A stretch of 64,000 nucleotides of DNA, from contig NZ_FPEI01000006.1 in the NCBI RefSeq assembly GCF_900117415.1, positions 1,178,001-1,242,000 on the forward strand, in the 5' to 3' direction. Shown one piece after another: positions 18,994 to 27,024 of this stretch (position 1 is the stretch's first letter; each line of letters begins with the position of its first letter). The translations under genes and the position numbers were made by a program. The notes under the pieces are model-generated. The model was not told where the DNA came from. It searched no databases and was given only the letters and a program-made list of their open reading frames with translations. This DNA comes from Hyphomicrobium sp. CS1BSMeth3. GTDB taxonomy: Bacteria > Pseudomonadota > Alphaproteobacteria > Rhizobiales > Hyphomicrobiaceae.

Positions 18994-19692
18994 TCAGACT
19001 CCGAGCAGCCGTTGGCGGAGAGCATCGTCGTCCCGCAGCGTCGCAGCGTCGCCGGACCAGGCAACCGTGCCACGATCGAGAACGACGGCCCGATCCGCGA
19101 CCGAAAGCGCGATCTCCGCATTCTGTTCCACGACAACCGATGCGATCCCCTCCTGCTTGAGACGGCGCACGGTCGCAAGGACATCCGAGACGACTTTCGG
19201 CGCGAGACCTTGGCTCGGCTCGTCGAACAGCACGAGGCCGGGCGAGCCGAGCAGTGCGCGCGCAATGGACACCATCTGCATCTCGCCGCCGGAGAGATTC
19301 TCGGCATCGCGGTGCATGAGGTACTCGAGCGGCGAGAAGATCGAGAAGGTCTCGTTGATCGTCCAGGCGCGGAAGGGCGTCTTCTTGATCGCGATCCTGA
19401 GATTCTTCGCGACCGTGAGCGTCGGGCAGAGACGCCGGTCATCGGGCACCCAGCAGATGCCGGCGCGCGCGATCATGTGCGTCGGCGCGCGCGTGATATC
19501 ACCACCATTGAAGCGGATGTTGCCGCGGCGCGGTCGCGTCAGGCCAAGGATCGAGCGGATGGTCGTCGTCTTGCCGGCGCCGTTGGCGCCGAGCAGTGCC
19601 AGAACCTCGCCCTTGCTCACGCCGAGCGACACGCCGTAGAGCGCCTGCGTCTCGCCGTAGAACGTGTCGATGCCTTGGACCTCGAGGATCAT
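18994..19692 (-). CDS. Branched-chain-type ABC transporter ATP-binding protein (LivF-like)
   Basis: A 232-residue ATPase with Walker A GANGAGKTT, signature LSGGEMQM, Walker B LVLFDEPSQGLAP and H-loop VEQNAE. Its start codon overlaps the stop of the LivG-like gene by 4 bases (ATGA), indicating translational coupling. It belongs to the minus-strand importer running from 23854 down to 18338, which thus carries two canonical ATPases plus a degenerate third. Confidence 0.93.
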   Translation of the reverse strand: MILEVQGIDTFYGETQALYGVSLGVSKGEVLALLGANGAGKTTTIRSILGLTRPRRGNIRFNGGDITRAPTHMIARAGICWVPDDRRLCPTLTVAKNLRIAIKKTPFRAWTINETFSIFSPLEYLMHRDAENLSGGEMQMVSIARALLGSPGLVLFDEPSQGLAPKVVSDVLATVRRLKQEGIASVVVEQNAEIALSVADRAVVLDRGTVAWSGDAATLRDDDALRQRLLGV

Positions 19693-20435
19693 CCGAAGCT
19701 CCCGAGGTTCGAGCGCTTCACCCAGGGATTTTCCTGAAGCTCACGCGGCGTGCCGCGCGCGACGACCTGGCCCCAGTGTATGACCGAGATGCGGTCGGCG
19801 AGCGAGAACAGGAAGCGCATGTCGTGCTCGACGGCGACGATCGTGAGCTTGCCCTTGAGAGCGCCGATCAGATCCGCGAGGCGGAGCGTGCCGTCCGTGC
19901 CGAGGCCGGAGGTCGGTTCGTCGAGGCAGAGCACGCGCGGGCGCTGCGCGAGGGCCACTGCAATTTCGAGCGCGCGCCGCTCGCCATAAGACAGAAGCTT
20001 CGCCGAGATCGCGGCCTTCGCACCAAGGCCGACGGAGGCCAGCACCGCGTTGGCCTCATCGGCAAGGGCGGTATCGCCGGCAACGGCGCGGTGCACGTCG
20101 AACCCGCGCGCGCGGAAGGCCGGGAGCGCCACCATGACGTTCTCTTGCGCCGTGAAATCATTGAAGAGCGTCATGATCTGGAAAGAGCGGGCCACACCCT
20201 TGCGTGCAATGGCGTGCGGGTCGAGACCGGCGATGTCCGAGCCATCGAGGCGGATGCGCCCGCGGCTCGGCTTCACGCTTCCCGTCAGCGTGTTGAAGAA
20301 GGTCGTCTTGCCGGCGCCGTTCGGCCCCATGATGCCGTGCAGCTCGCCCTCGTTAACGGACAGATTGATTTCCTCGAGGACGACACGGTCCCCGAAGCGT
20401 ACGTGAATGCCATCAGCCTCGATCAGCGCCATCAT
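19689..20435 (-). CDS. Branched-chain-type ABC transporter ATP-binding protein (LivG-like)
   Basis: A 248-residue ATPase with Walker A GPNGAGKTT, signature LSYGERR, Walker B VLCLDEPTSGLG and H-loop AVEHDM. Both ends overlap neighbours by 4 bases (ATGA): the LivM-like gene before it and the LivF-like gene after it. It energises the same importer as its neighbours. Confidence 0.93.
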   Translation of the reverse strand: MMALIEADGIHVRFGDRVVLEEINLSVNEGELHGIMGPNGAGKTTFFNTLTGSVKPSRGRIRLDGSDIAGLDPHAIARKGVARSFQIMTLFNDFTAQENVMVALPAFRARGFDVHRAVAGDTALADEANAVLASVGLGAKAAISAKLLSYGERRALEIAVALAQRPRVLCLDEPTSGLGTDGTLRLADLIGALKGKLTIVAVEHDMRFLFSLADRISVIHWGQVVARGTPRELQENPWVKRSNLGSFG

Positions 20436-21451
20436 CCGCTCCGAGTTTCAGAGCTGAGGACGGCCGGCGTGGCGCTGCGGCTTCTCCAGCGCTCGGCGAT
20501 CAGTTTGGCCGTGCCAGCGATGCCTTCGGGCCGGAAGAGCACCAGCAGAACGAACATCGTGCCGAAGTAGAGCATCCATGCATTCGTCGCGGCGCCGATG
20601 ACGTCACGGGCAATGAGGAAAACGATCACGCCGATGACCGGCCCCCAGAAGCTCACGAGGCCGCCGCCGACCAGCGTCATCATCACAATGAGGCCGGATT
20701 GCGCGAGGTTCATCACATCCGGGAATGCCGAGCGCTGCGCCATCGCGAAGAGACCACCGGCGAAACCGGAGAAGGCGGCAGAGAGCACGATGACGCTCAG
20801 CTTGTAGAGCCAGACGTTGTAGCCGAGATGCGCGGTGCGGACCTCGCTCTGGCGGATGGCCGAGAGAATGCGGCCGTAGGGCGAATTGACGAGCCGCCAG
20901 AGCAGTACGACGACAACCGCGAACACGGCCAGCACGAAATAGTAGAGGGCGTCGTTGTCGGTGATGTCGAACGAGACGACGCCGAGATTGACGGGGAGAC
21001 GCGCGATGTTCAGAAGGCCGTCCTCGCCGCCGGTGACGCTGTGCCACTTCACGGAGATGGTCCAGAAGATCTGGCCGAAAGCAATCGTCATGAGCGCGAA
21101 GTAGATGCCGCGGCGGTGGGCGATGAAGAGGCCGACGAGGAGGCCTGCAAATGCCCCCGCGAGCAGCGCGCCGGCGAGGCTCACCCAGATGTTCGCGGCG
21201 ATGTTGAACTGCGTGAGGCCGAACGCATAGGCGCCGACGCCGAAGAAGGCGCCGTGGCCGAACGACGGCAGGCCCGATGTGCCGAGAAGTAGATTGAACG
21301 CGAGCGCGTAGATCGACCAGATCACGATCTCGACGCCGATGTACGGATAAAGTCCGACCGCGCTGATCCACAATGGCACCGTGGCCAGCACCAGCCAGGT
21401 GCCGAGCATGGTCGGCGTGATCAGTCGCGCGTCGCTGGATGTACCGGTCAT
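20432..21451 (-). CDS. Branched-chain-type ABC transporter permease (LivM-like)
   Basis: A 339-residue inner-membrane permease with the LivM segments AFNLLLGTSGLPSFGHGAFFGVGAY and VTGGEDGLL, ending after an FRPEGIAG motif. The chosen ATG at 21451 follows AGAGGATC and lies 7 bases after the LivH-like stop codon; the longer frame upstream is arginine- and cysteine-rich and reads through the end of livH, so it is not real. Confidence 0.92.
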   Translation of the reverse strand: MTGTSSDARLITPTMLGTWLVLATVPLWISAVGLYPYIGVEIVIWSIYALAFNLLLGTSGLPSFGHGAFFGVGAYAFGLTQFNIAANIWVSLAGALLAGAFAGLLVGLFIAHRRGIYFALMTIAFGQIFWTISVKWHSVTGGEDGLLNIARLPVNLGVVSFDITDNDALYYFVLAVFAVVVVLLWRLVNSPYGRILSAIRQSEVRTAHLGYNVWLYKLSVIVLSAAFSGFAGGLFAMAQRSAFPDVMNLAQSGLIVMMTLVGGGLVSFWGPVIGVIVFLIARDVIGAATNAWMLYFGTMFVLLVLFRPEGIAGTAKLIAERWRSRSATPAVLSSETRSG

Positions 21452-21458
21452 GATCCTC

Positions 21459-22379
21459 TCAAACCTCCAGCACGCTCTTCTTGCCGAAGAGTCCGCGTGC
21501 GCGGAACGATATGACGGCCACCAGCAGCAGGTACATCGAGAGCAGCGACCACTCCGAGGCATAGGCGCCAGATACACCGACGGCGAGGCCGACGAGCAGG
21601 CTTGCGATCACGGCACCCCAGAAGCTCCCGATGCCGCCGAGCACGATGATCAGGAAGGCCGGCACCACGGCATCGACACCCATGTGCGGCCTGATCCCCC
21701 AGATCGGCGCGACGACGATCCCTGCAAATGCGGCGAGCATGGTGCCGAGCACGAACACGCCGAGGCGCAGCTTTGAGAGATTCACGCCGAGGGCGCGCAC
21801 CATCTCGCTGTCGTGGGCGCCCGCTTTGATCATGGCGCCGTAGGGCGTCTTCTCGATAAGCAGCCAGACGAGGCCGATGGCGATCGCCGCCATGCCGGCT
21901 GCGTAGAAGCGATAGGTGGACCAGATCAGGTCGGCGAAGATAAAGCCGCCACTCATGGATTGTGGGATCGGCAGCACATGATCGCGCGTGCCCCAGGTGA
22001 GGCGGAGTATCTCCTCCAAGACGAGCGCGACACCGAACGTCAGCAGCAGGCCGTAGAGCGGGTCCTTGCCGTACGTGCGGCGCATGCAGAACTCGACGGC
22101 AATGCCGACGATACCGGCGAGGCAGGGCGCAACAATCAGAGCGATCCCGTAGCGCCATCCGATCGGAACCTGCAGCCAAAGCGCCGCGAGGTCCGCCGGA
22201 AGCGGCGGCTTGGGCCCCGTCAGCGCCAATGCGAGATAAGCGCCGAGCGCGAAGAGCGAGCCGTGCGCCAGATTGATCTGCTCCATGAGCCCGACAATGA
22301 GCATGAAACCCAGCGCGATGAGTGCCAGAAGCAGCCCGAGCACGAGGCCATTGAGCAGATGAGGAAGAAGATCGAACAC
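21459..22379 (-). CDS. Branched-chain-type ABC transporter permease (LivH-like)
   Basis: A 306-residue inner-membrane permease with LLNGLVLGLLLALIALGFMLIVGLMEQINLAHG near the N terminus and the conserved AGIVVAPIWGIRPHMG stretch near the C terminus. The best start is GTG at 22379 (VFDLLPHLLNG), preceded by AAAGGCGC. The frame is open much further upstream, but that part overlaps the binding-protein gene and has no membrane-protein character. It follows the binding protein gene by 161 bases. Confidence 0.9.
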   Translation of the reverse strand: MFDLLPHLLNGLVLGLLLALIALGFMLIVGLMEQINLAHGSLFALGAYLALALTGPKPPLPADLAALWLQVPIGWRYGIALIVAPCLAGIVGIAVEFCMRRTYGKDPLYGLLLTFGVALVLEEILRLTWGTRDHVLPIPQSMSGGFIFADLIWSTYRFYAAGMAAIAIGLVWLLIEKTPYGAMIKAGAHDSEMVRALGVNLSKLRLGVFVLGTMLAAFAGIVVAPIWGIRPHMGVDAVVPAFLIIVLGGIGSFWGAVIASLLVGLAVGVSGAYASEWSLLSMYLLLVAVISFRARGLFGKKSVLEV

Positions 22380-22540
22380 GCAGGGCGCCTTTTGCTTGGC
22401 GTTCTGATCAGCACCGCGGCATCGGCTTGATGCCTGTCGGATCACGACGCGCACTGCCCACGATAGGCCCCGCATCGTGCGCGCTGTTGTCATCGGCCGG
22501 CGAGGCGGGGGGAGCAGTCGCCCGCCCCGCCTTCCGAACT

Positions 22541-23854
22541 TTATGCGTCTACCGATGGCACTTTGTCGTAGGGGACGAGCTTGCACTTTGTCGGTGCCGC
22601 GTCGTCCAGAACATCCTTCGGCTCGGCCCAGCTCATGATCTCGAAGTGATCCGTGTTGTCGACGGGTTTCGTGTTCTTGCGGCAGAGATAGATCGTCTGC
22701 TGCACCTGATGCGTTACGGGATCGATGTAGGCATCGAAGTGCTGCATGCGATCCTTGGCCGACATTTTGTGGCCTTCGAGCGCCTTGATGATCGCGATGT
22801 TGTTCGTCGATCCGGCGCGCTCCATGGCACGGAAGAGTTCCTGTGTCGCCATGTAGCCGTTGTACGACACGTTCCCGGGTACGGGGATAGGTCCGTTCTT
22901 GTTGGCGTCCTGCCACTTCTTCACGAACTCGGGGACACCCGGGAGATCGAGCTTGTGGTACCAGGTCGTGCCGAACACGCCGAACAGGCTCTGCGGCGAG
23001 CCCCACACATCCGGCCAATCCTGCTGATTGTTGATCCACGCCGGGCCGCCCGCAGAATCAAGCTTGAGCTGCGTGATCTGCTCGCGGAGCGCCTTGTTGT
23101 CGTCACCGGCAATGGCGGTGCCGACGACCTGCGGTTTGATCTGCTGGATCTTGAGCAGGTAGGACGTGAAGTCGCGCGTGTTCTGCGGCACGAGCAGATT
23201 GTCGATGATCTTGCCGCCATTGGCCTCGACCAGGGCCTTGGTGGCCGCGGCTGTCGAATGCCCCCACACATAGTCGTTGGTGAGCAGAAGCCAGTTCTTG
23301 CCGATCGACTTCACCGCGTTCGCGACGGCGGCCTTGGAGAAGTTCGTACCATTGCCGTCCCAGACGAACTTGATGCGGCTGCAGTTCTCACCGGCCTCGC
23401 TCGGGGCGGAAGAGTTCGTGTTGAGGAAGATGGTGCCGTACTTGTTGGCGACCTGCGTGATCGCGTTCGCGACGCCCGAGTGAAGGGCGCCGATCAGGAT
23501 CGGGCAATCCTCGCGCGTGATGAAGCGTTCCGCGACGCGCGTGCCTGCGGCCGGGCTCGACTCCGTGTCGGCCGTGACCCATTCGATCTTGCGGCCGAGC
23601 ACGCCGCCTCTGGCGTTCCATTCGTCAATGACCATGCGGATGGCGCGATGCTCATCCTGGCCGCTGTTGCCGAACTGTCCGCCCGCATCGTTGGTGAGGC
23701 CGAGCTTGATCGGCTTCTTGCTCTGCGCATAGGCGCGATTGTGATGCCAGGGGCCGTAAAAAGCGCCGACGCCTGCAAGAGACGCCGTCATCAGGCTGCC
23801 CTTCAAAACCGAACGCCGGGACGGGCCACGCCCGGCTTTGCCGTTCTTCGTCAT
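22541..23854 (-). CDS. Branched-chain-type ABC transporter substrate-binding protein, Tat-exported
   Basis: A 437-residue periplasmic binding protein of the Leu/Ile/Val family. The N terminus has a twin-arginine signal (SRRSVLKGS at residues 12-20, then a hydrophobic stretch ending near RAYAQ), so export is probably by Tat in a folded state. The mature part opens PIKLGLTNDAGGQFGNSGQDEHRA. It heads the minus-strand importer and is divergent from the RpiR regulator. The ligand is unknown; the nearby LDH2-type dehydrogenase hints at a hydroxy-acid or related compound, which is only inference. Confidence 0.92.
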   Translation of the reverse strand: MTKNGKAGRGPSRRSVLKGSLMTASLAGVGAFYGPWHHNRAYAQSKKPIKLGLTNDAGGQFGNSGQDEHRAIRMVIDEWNARGGVLGRKIEWVTADTESSPAAGTRVAERFITREDCPILIGALHSGVANAITQVANKYGTIFLNTNSSAPSEAGENCSRIKFVWDGNGTNFSKAAVANAVKSIGKNWLLLTNDYVWGHSTAAATKALVEANGGKIIDNLLVPQNTRDFTSYLLKIQQIKPQVVGTAIAGDDNKALREQITQLKLDSAGGPAWINNQQDWPDVWGSPQSLFGVFGTTWYHKLDLPGVPEFVKKWQDANKNGPIPVPGNVSYNGYMATQELFRAMERAGSTNNIAIIKALEGHKMSAKDRMQHFDAYIDPVTHQVQQTIYLCRKNTKPVDNTDHFEIMSWAEPKDVLDDAAPTKCKLVPYDKVPSVDA

Positions 23855-23915
23855 CGCTTCCTCCTGTCAACCACGGCTGCTCGCTCGTTTGACGGCAGCT
23901 CTTCCTTGAGGCATA

Positions 23916-23928
23916 GAATAATCATTCC
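23916..23928. promoter_or_regulatory. Candidate operator between divergent importer and RpiR gene
   Basis: The sequence GAATAATCATTCC contains the inverted repeat GAAT-N4-ATTC and is unusually AT-rich for this genome. It lies between the divergent start codons of the binding protein (23854) and the RpiR-family regulator (24009). RpiR regulators often control a neighbouring divergent operon from such palindromes, so this is a plausible binding site. No protein-binding evidence is available. Confidence 0.4.
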
Positions 23929-24008
23929 ATCTGCCTTGTGAAGTGAAATATCCGTATCTTCCGCCGGAATCTGGAGCCCACGTGAGAAAGCATCCCAAAC
24001 GTTCGGGA

Positions 24009-24890
24009 ATGCAGACGAAATCAGCGCAGCTCAGCGCCTACGACTCGTTGCGTGAAGGCATTGCGCAGCGCTATCCGCTCCTCTCCGACCGTCTGCGCGT
24101 GATCGCCGAGTTCGCGCTCGAACACCCGACGGACATGGCTCTCGGCACGGTTGCCGAAGTTGCCGCGCGGGCCAAGGTGCAGCCATCGGCGATCGTTCGC
24201 TTTGCACACGCGCTCGGCTTTGGCGGCTTCACGGAGCTGCAGCAAGTCTTTCGCTCGCGCCTCGTTGCCGGCGCCGTGCCGAGCTATCGCGAGCGCATTG
24301 ACGGGCTGCGCCGCGACGGAAGCTTTCAAGACAGCAGCAACCCGCACGAGCTGCTCGCGCGCTTCGCGTCCGAGGGAACCGTATCGCTGGAGAACCTGCA
24401 GGAAAGTGTTCGAGACGCGGATCTGAAGCGTGCCATCGGCCTGATGGGACAAGCGCACGCCATCTACGTGCTTGGCCTCGGCGGCTCGTTTCCGGTCGCC
24501 GCCCATCTGACGTACGTCCTGCGCCGGCTCGGGCGGCGAGCGATCCTGCTCGACGGACTGGGTAATGTGCTTGTCGATCACGTCCTGACGGCAACCCGTC
24601 GGGATGTCGTCATCGCCGTCAGCTTCCGCCCCTACAATCCTGAGACCGTTCAGCTCGTTCCGGAGTTCCACGCGCGCGGCGTGCCGATCATCGCCGTGAC
24701 CGACAGCCTGCTCAGCCCGATCGTGCACGGGGCGGATGTCGTGTTCGAGATTCCCGATATGCCCGAGGCCGTGCTGCGCACCATGGTCGCCCCCATGTGC
24801 CTCGTCCAAAGCCTCGCCGTCGGCCTGACGATCAAGGCGAACGAGCCTTTGACTTCGGGCGCGACGCGGCTGGCCTCATCCCCTCGGTGA
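24009..24890 (+). CDS. MurR/RpiR family transcriptional regulator
   Basis: A 293-residue repressor/activator. An N-terminal RpiR-type helix-turn-helix domain covers about residues 12-90 (LSDRLRVIAEFALEHP, then VAEVAARAKVQPSAIVRFAHALGFGGF). A SIS sugar-phosphate-type sensor domain covers about residues 125-270 (AIYVLGLGGSFPVAAHL ... DVVIAVSFRPYNPETVQ ... PIIAVTD). GTG at 23943 would give 22 more residues, but ATG at 24009 matches family length. It is divergent from the branched-chain-type importer and upstream of the LDH2-type gene, so it probably controls one or both. Confidence 0.9.
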   Translation: MQTKSAQLSAYDSLREGIAQRYPLLSDRLRVIAEFALEHPTDMALGTVAEVAARAKVQPSAIVRFAHALGFGGFTELQQVFRSRLVAGAVPSYRERIDGLRRDGSFQDSSNPHELLARFASEGTVSLENLQESVRDADLKRAIGLMGQAHAIYVLGLGGSFPVAAHLTYVLRRLGRRAILLDGLGNVLVDHVLTATRRDVVIAVSFRPYNPETVQLVPEFHARGVPIIAVTDSLLSPIVHGADVVFEIPDMPEAVLRTMVAPMCLVQSLAVGLTIKANEPLTSGATRLASSPR

Positions 24891-24995
24891 TTGAACCGCG
24901 CGATGCGCGCAGTCCTCTCCTTCCATTGCCGCCCCTTGTCACGCACGCGCGGATCGTCGAGGTTGGCGCCACAAAACAAGCCCAAAGGAACAGCG

Positions 24996-26060
24996 ATGCC
25001 CGCCACGTACGCCAATCACCGCGCGCAGTTGAAAGCCATTTTGGTCGCCTGGGGTATGCCCGACGACAACGCCGAGATCACCGCCGACGTCCTGGCGTGG
25101 TCGGATCTGCACGGCGTCGACAGCCACGGCATTTCGATGATCCCGAGCTACGACACGCTGCGCCGGAATGGCCGCGCGCGCATGGACGCCCGGCCGCGGA
25201 TCATCTCCGAGACGCCCGTGTCGGCGGTGGTGGACGGCGGTGGCGGGCTCGGTCACGTGCCCTCGCATTTCGCCATGTCGACGGCGATCGCCAAAGCCAA
25301 GACCGTCGGCATGGCCGCAAGCGTGGTGCGCAGCTCCGCGCATTTCGGCGCCGCGGGATACTTCACCCTGATGGCTGCGAACGCCGGCCTCGTCGGCATG
25401 GCCTGCACGTCGGCCTCGGGCATTCAGGTTGCGCCGACCTTCGGCAAGCAGGCGCGTCTTGGCACGGATCCCTGGTCGTTCGCCGCCCCCAGCGCCGACG
25501 GCGTACCGTTCCTGCTCGACATGGCGACGACCACGGTCGCAGCGGGGCGCATTCGCAACAAGGCGAACGAAGGCCTCCCGACGCCCGACGGCTGGGTGCT
25601 GGATCGCGAGGGCCGCCCCTCCAATGATCCGCTGGTCGCCAAGGAGAAAGGCGGGTTCATGACCTCGCTCGGCGGCTCGCCGGAGAATTCGAGCTACAAG
25701 GGCTACGGCCTTGCGGTGATGGTGAACATCCTCGCGTCCTGCCTGTCGGGCGCGACGCTCATCACCGATCCCGAGCACACGAAGAAGCCTGTCGGCCAGG
25801 ACATCGGGCACTTCTTCATGGCCATCGATCCCGCCATCTTCCGGGGCGCCGGCGATTTCGAAAGCGACGTTGCGAGCTTCCTCGGCGTGCTCAGAGCCAC
25901 GACGCCGGTCGATCCGGCCCAGCCCGTCATGGTGGCCGGCGATCCGCAGTGGAAAACGGCCGAGACGCGCCTGCGCGACGGCATCCCGGTTGGCGCCGGA
26001 TTGCTCGCGCAGATCCGGCAGATCGCACAGGCTGCTGCGGCCCCTTGGCTGCTCGACTGA
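24996..26060 (+). CDS. Ldh family oxidoreductase (malate/L-lactate/ureidoglycolate dehydrogenase-like)
   Basis: A 354-residue NAD(P)-dependent dehydrogenase of the LDH2/MDH2 family, distinct from classical lactate and malate dehydrogenases. The diagnostic segment DLHGVDSHGISM is near residue 38 and SSAHFGAAGYF, with the conserved histidine, near residue 115. The STD-like DPWSFAAPSADGVPFLLDMATT follows. AAAGGAACAG precedes the ATG at 24996, 105 bases after the regulator gene. Family members oxidise 2-hydroxy acids such as malate, lactate, sulfolactate or ureidoglycolate; which one is not determinable. Confidence 0.92.
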   Translation: MPATYANHRAQLKAILVAWGMPDDNAEITADVLAWSDLHGVDSHGISMIPSYDTLRRNGRARMDARPRIISETPVSAVVDGGGGLGHVPSHFAMSTAIAKAKTVGMAASVVRSSAHFGAAGYFTLMAANAGLVGMACTSASGIQVAPTFGKQARLGTDPWSFAAPSADGVPFLLDMATTTVAAGRIRNKANEGLPTPDGWVLDREGRPSNDPLVAKEKGGFMTSLGGSPENSSYKGYGLAVMVNILASCLSGATLITDPEHTKKPVGQDIGHFFMAIDPAIFRGAGDFESDVASFLGVLRATTPVDPAQPVMVAGDPQWKTAETRLRDGIPVGAGLLAQIRQIAQAAAAPWLLD

Positions 26061-26237
26061 CAATCGCACGATAGAAGTCGGCGCTGCCGATCGCGCCTGC
26101 GCGGCCATCATCTTCAGCCCGAAGGGCTGTGGATGATTGGCCGCTCTAAACCGATCGGTGGATGCGACACGTCGGACACACCCATAGTTTCGCGCGCTTG
26201 GGCCGAGGGCTCACGATCGCGGGACGAGGGATAGGGT

Positions 26238-26339
26238 ATGCGAGAGCACTACAAGCTACGGACGATTGAGATTCTTGCACACGCGGCAGCAGCGGTCCGC
26301 CACAAATCGGCGGGCGCGATGATCAATTTCATCGTCTGA
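26238..26339 (+). CDS. Candidate 33-residue peptide gene (hypothetical)
   Basis: A short frame beginning MREHYKLRTIEILAHAAAAV and ending in the hydrophobic GAMINFIV. The ATG is preceded by GAGGGATAGGGT, a purine-rich stretch suitable as a ribosome binding site. It lies alone in the 514-base gap between the LDH2-type gene and the PqqD-like gene. As PqqD proteins usually bind a leader peptide of a modified peptide, this could be the substrate, but it matches no family I know. It could also be a chance frame. Confidence 0.35.
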   Translation: MREHYKLRTIEILAHAAAAVRHKSAGAMINFIV

Positions 26340-26461
26340 CCTGAGGCAATCACACCCCGCGCAAAGGCTCGAGACACAGAGCTTCGCGGGATCGATGAGC
26401 CCGGCCGGCTGCATCAGCGGTAAGCCTGAAATCGTCTACCAGTGAGCTGCGGTTGATCCCG

Positions 26462-26578
26462 ATGCACGACGAAGTTGCGCAAAAGCCACAAGCGTCGACT
26501 GGACAGCTCGGCGATCTTGCCCTAGTGATCCCGGCCGCTGTCACGAGATTGTCGTCTTCCGGAGGGGGCCGCCAATGA
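26462..26578 (+). CDS. Candidate 38-residue peptide gene overlapping the PqqD-like gene (hypothetical)
   Basis: A short frame starting MHDEVAQKPQASTGQLGDL and ending in a Ser/Gly-rich LSSSGGGRQ. Its stop codon overlaps the PqqD-like start codon in an ATGA, the same coupling seen between later genes of this operon. No clear ribosome binding site precedes its ATG, which weakens the case. It could be a peptide substrate for the modifying enzymes downstream or a translational coupling leader. It has no recognisable motif. Confidence 0.3.
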   Translation: MHDEVAQKPQASTGQLGDLALVIPAAVTRLSSSGGGRQ

Positions 26579-27024
26579 CGGAATGCCACGGAAGTGCATC
26601 AGCATATTCATTAGCCAGCCCGGATATCGTCTCAGAGGAATTCGAAGGCGAGTTTGTCATCCTCGATCTGAGCTGCGGAAAATATTACAGCATGGATCCG
26701 GCAGCGAGCGTGCTCTGGCGCGCCATCGTGGCCGGCGTGCACCTGCAGGACCTCGCCGCGGCCGTCGACGGTGCTCCTGCCGTCACGGCTCAGTCCATTC
26801 ACGAGTTTGCAGAGAAGCTTGTGAGCTACGGCTGCCTCGTGCGCTCCGGCGCACAAGCATCCGCTCCGATCGACCCCGCCACGATCGACACGCTGAGGGC
26901 GAGCACCAACCCTCCCACTGTCGAGATGTTCGACGATTTGGCCGATCTCATCCTTGCAGATCCGATCCATGACGTCGAGGAGACGGCGGGATGGCCCATT
27001 CGCAAGCCGACCGCGGCGAATTGA
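26575..27024 (+). CDS. PqqD family peptide chaperone (RiPP recognition element-like)
   Basis: A 149-residue protein. Residues about 15-90 follow the PqqD pattern: FVILDLSCGKYYSMDPAASVLWRAI, then a helix, then FAEKLVSYGCLV. PqqD proteins and domains bind leader peptides and present them to modifying enzymes. The last 55 residues are an unassigned extension (PTVEMFDDLADLILADPIHDVEE) resembling a short acidic peptide segment. GGAGGGGG precedes the start. It overlaps the HprK-like gene by 34 bases and leads an operon with two glycosyltransferases and a nucleotidyltransferase. Confidence 0.8.
   Translation: MTECHGSASAYSLASPDIVSEEFEGEFVILDLSCGKYYSMDPAASVLWRAIVAGVHLQDLAAAVDGAPAVTAQSIHEFAEKLVSYGCLVRSGAQASAPIDPATIDTLRASTNPPTVEMFDDLADLILADPIHDVEETAGWPIRKPTAAN

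Noticed and set aside
22380-23039. N-terminal extension of the LivH-like permease
   Set aside because: The extension overlaps the binding-protein gene and lacks membrane character; GTG at 22379 with AAAGGCGC gives a normal LivH.
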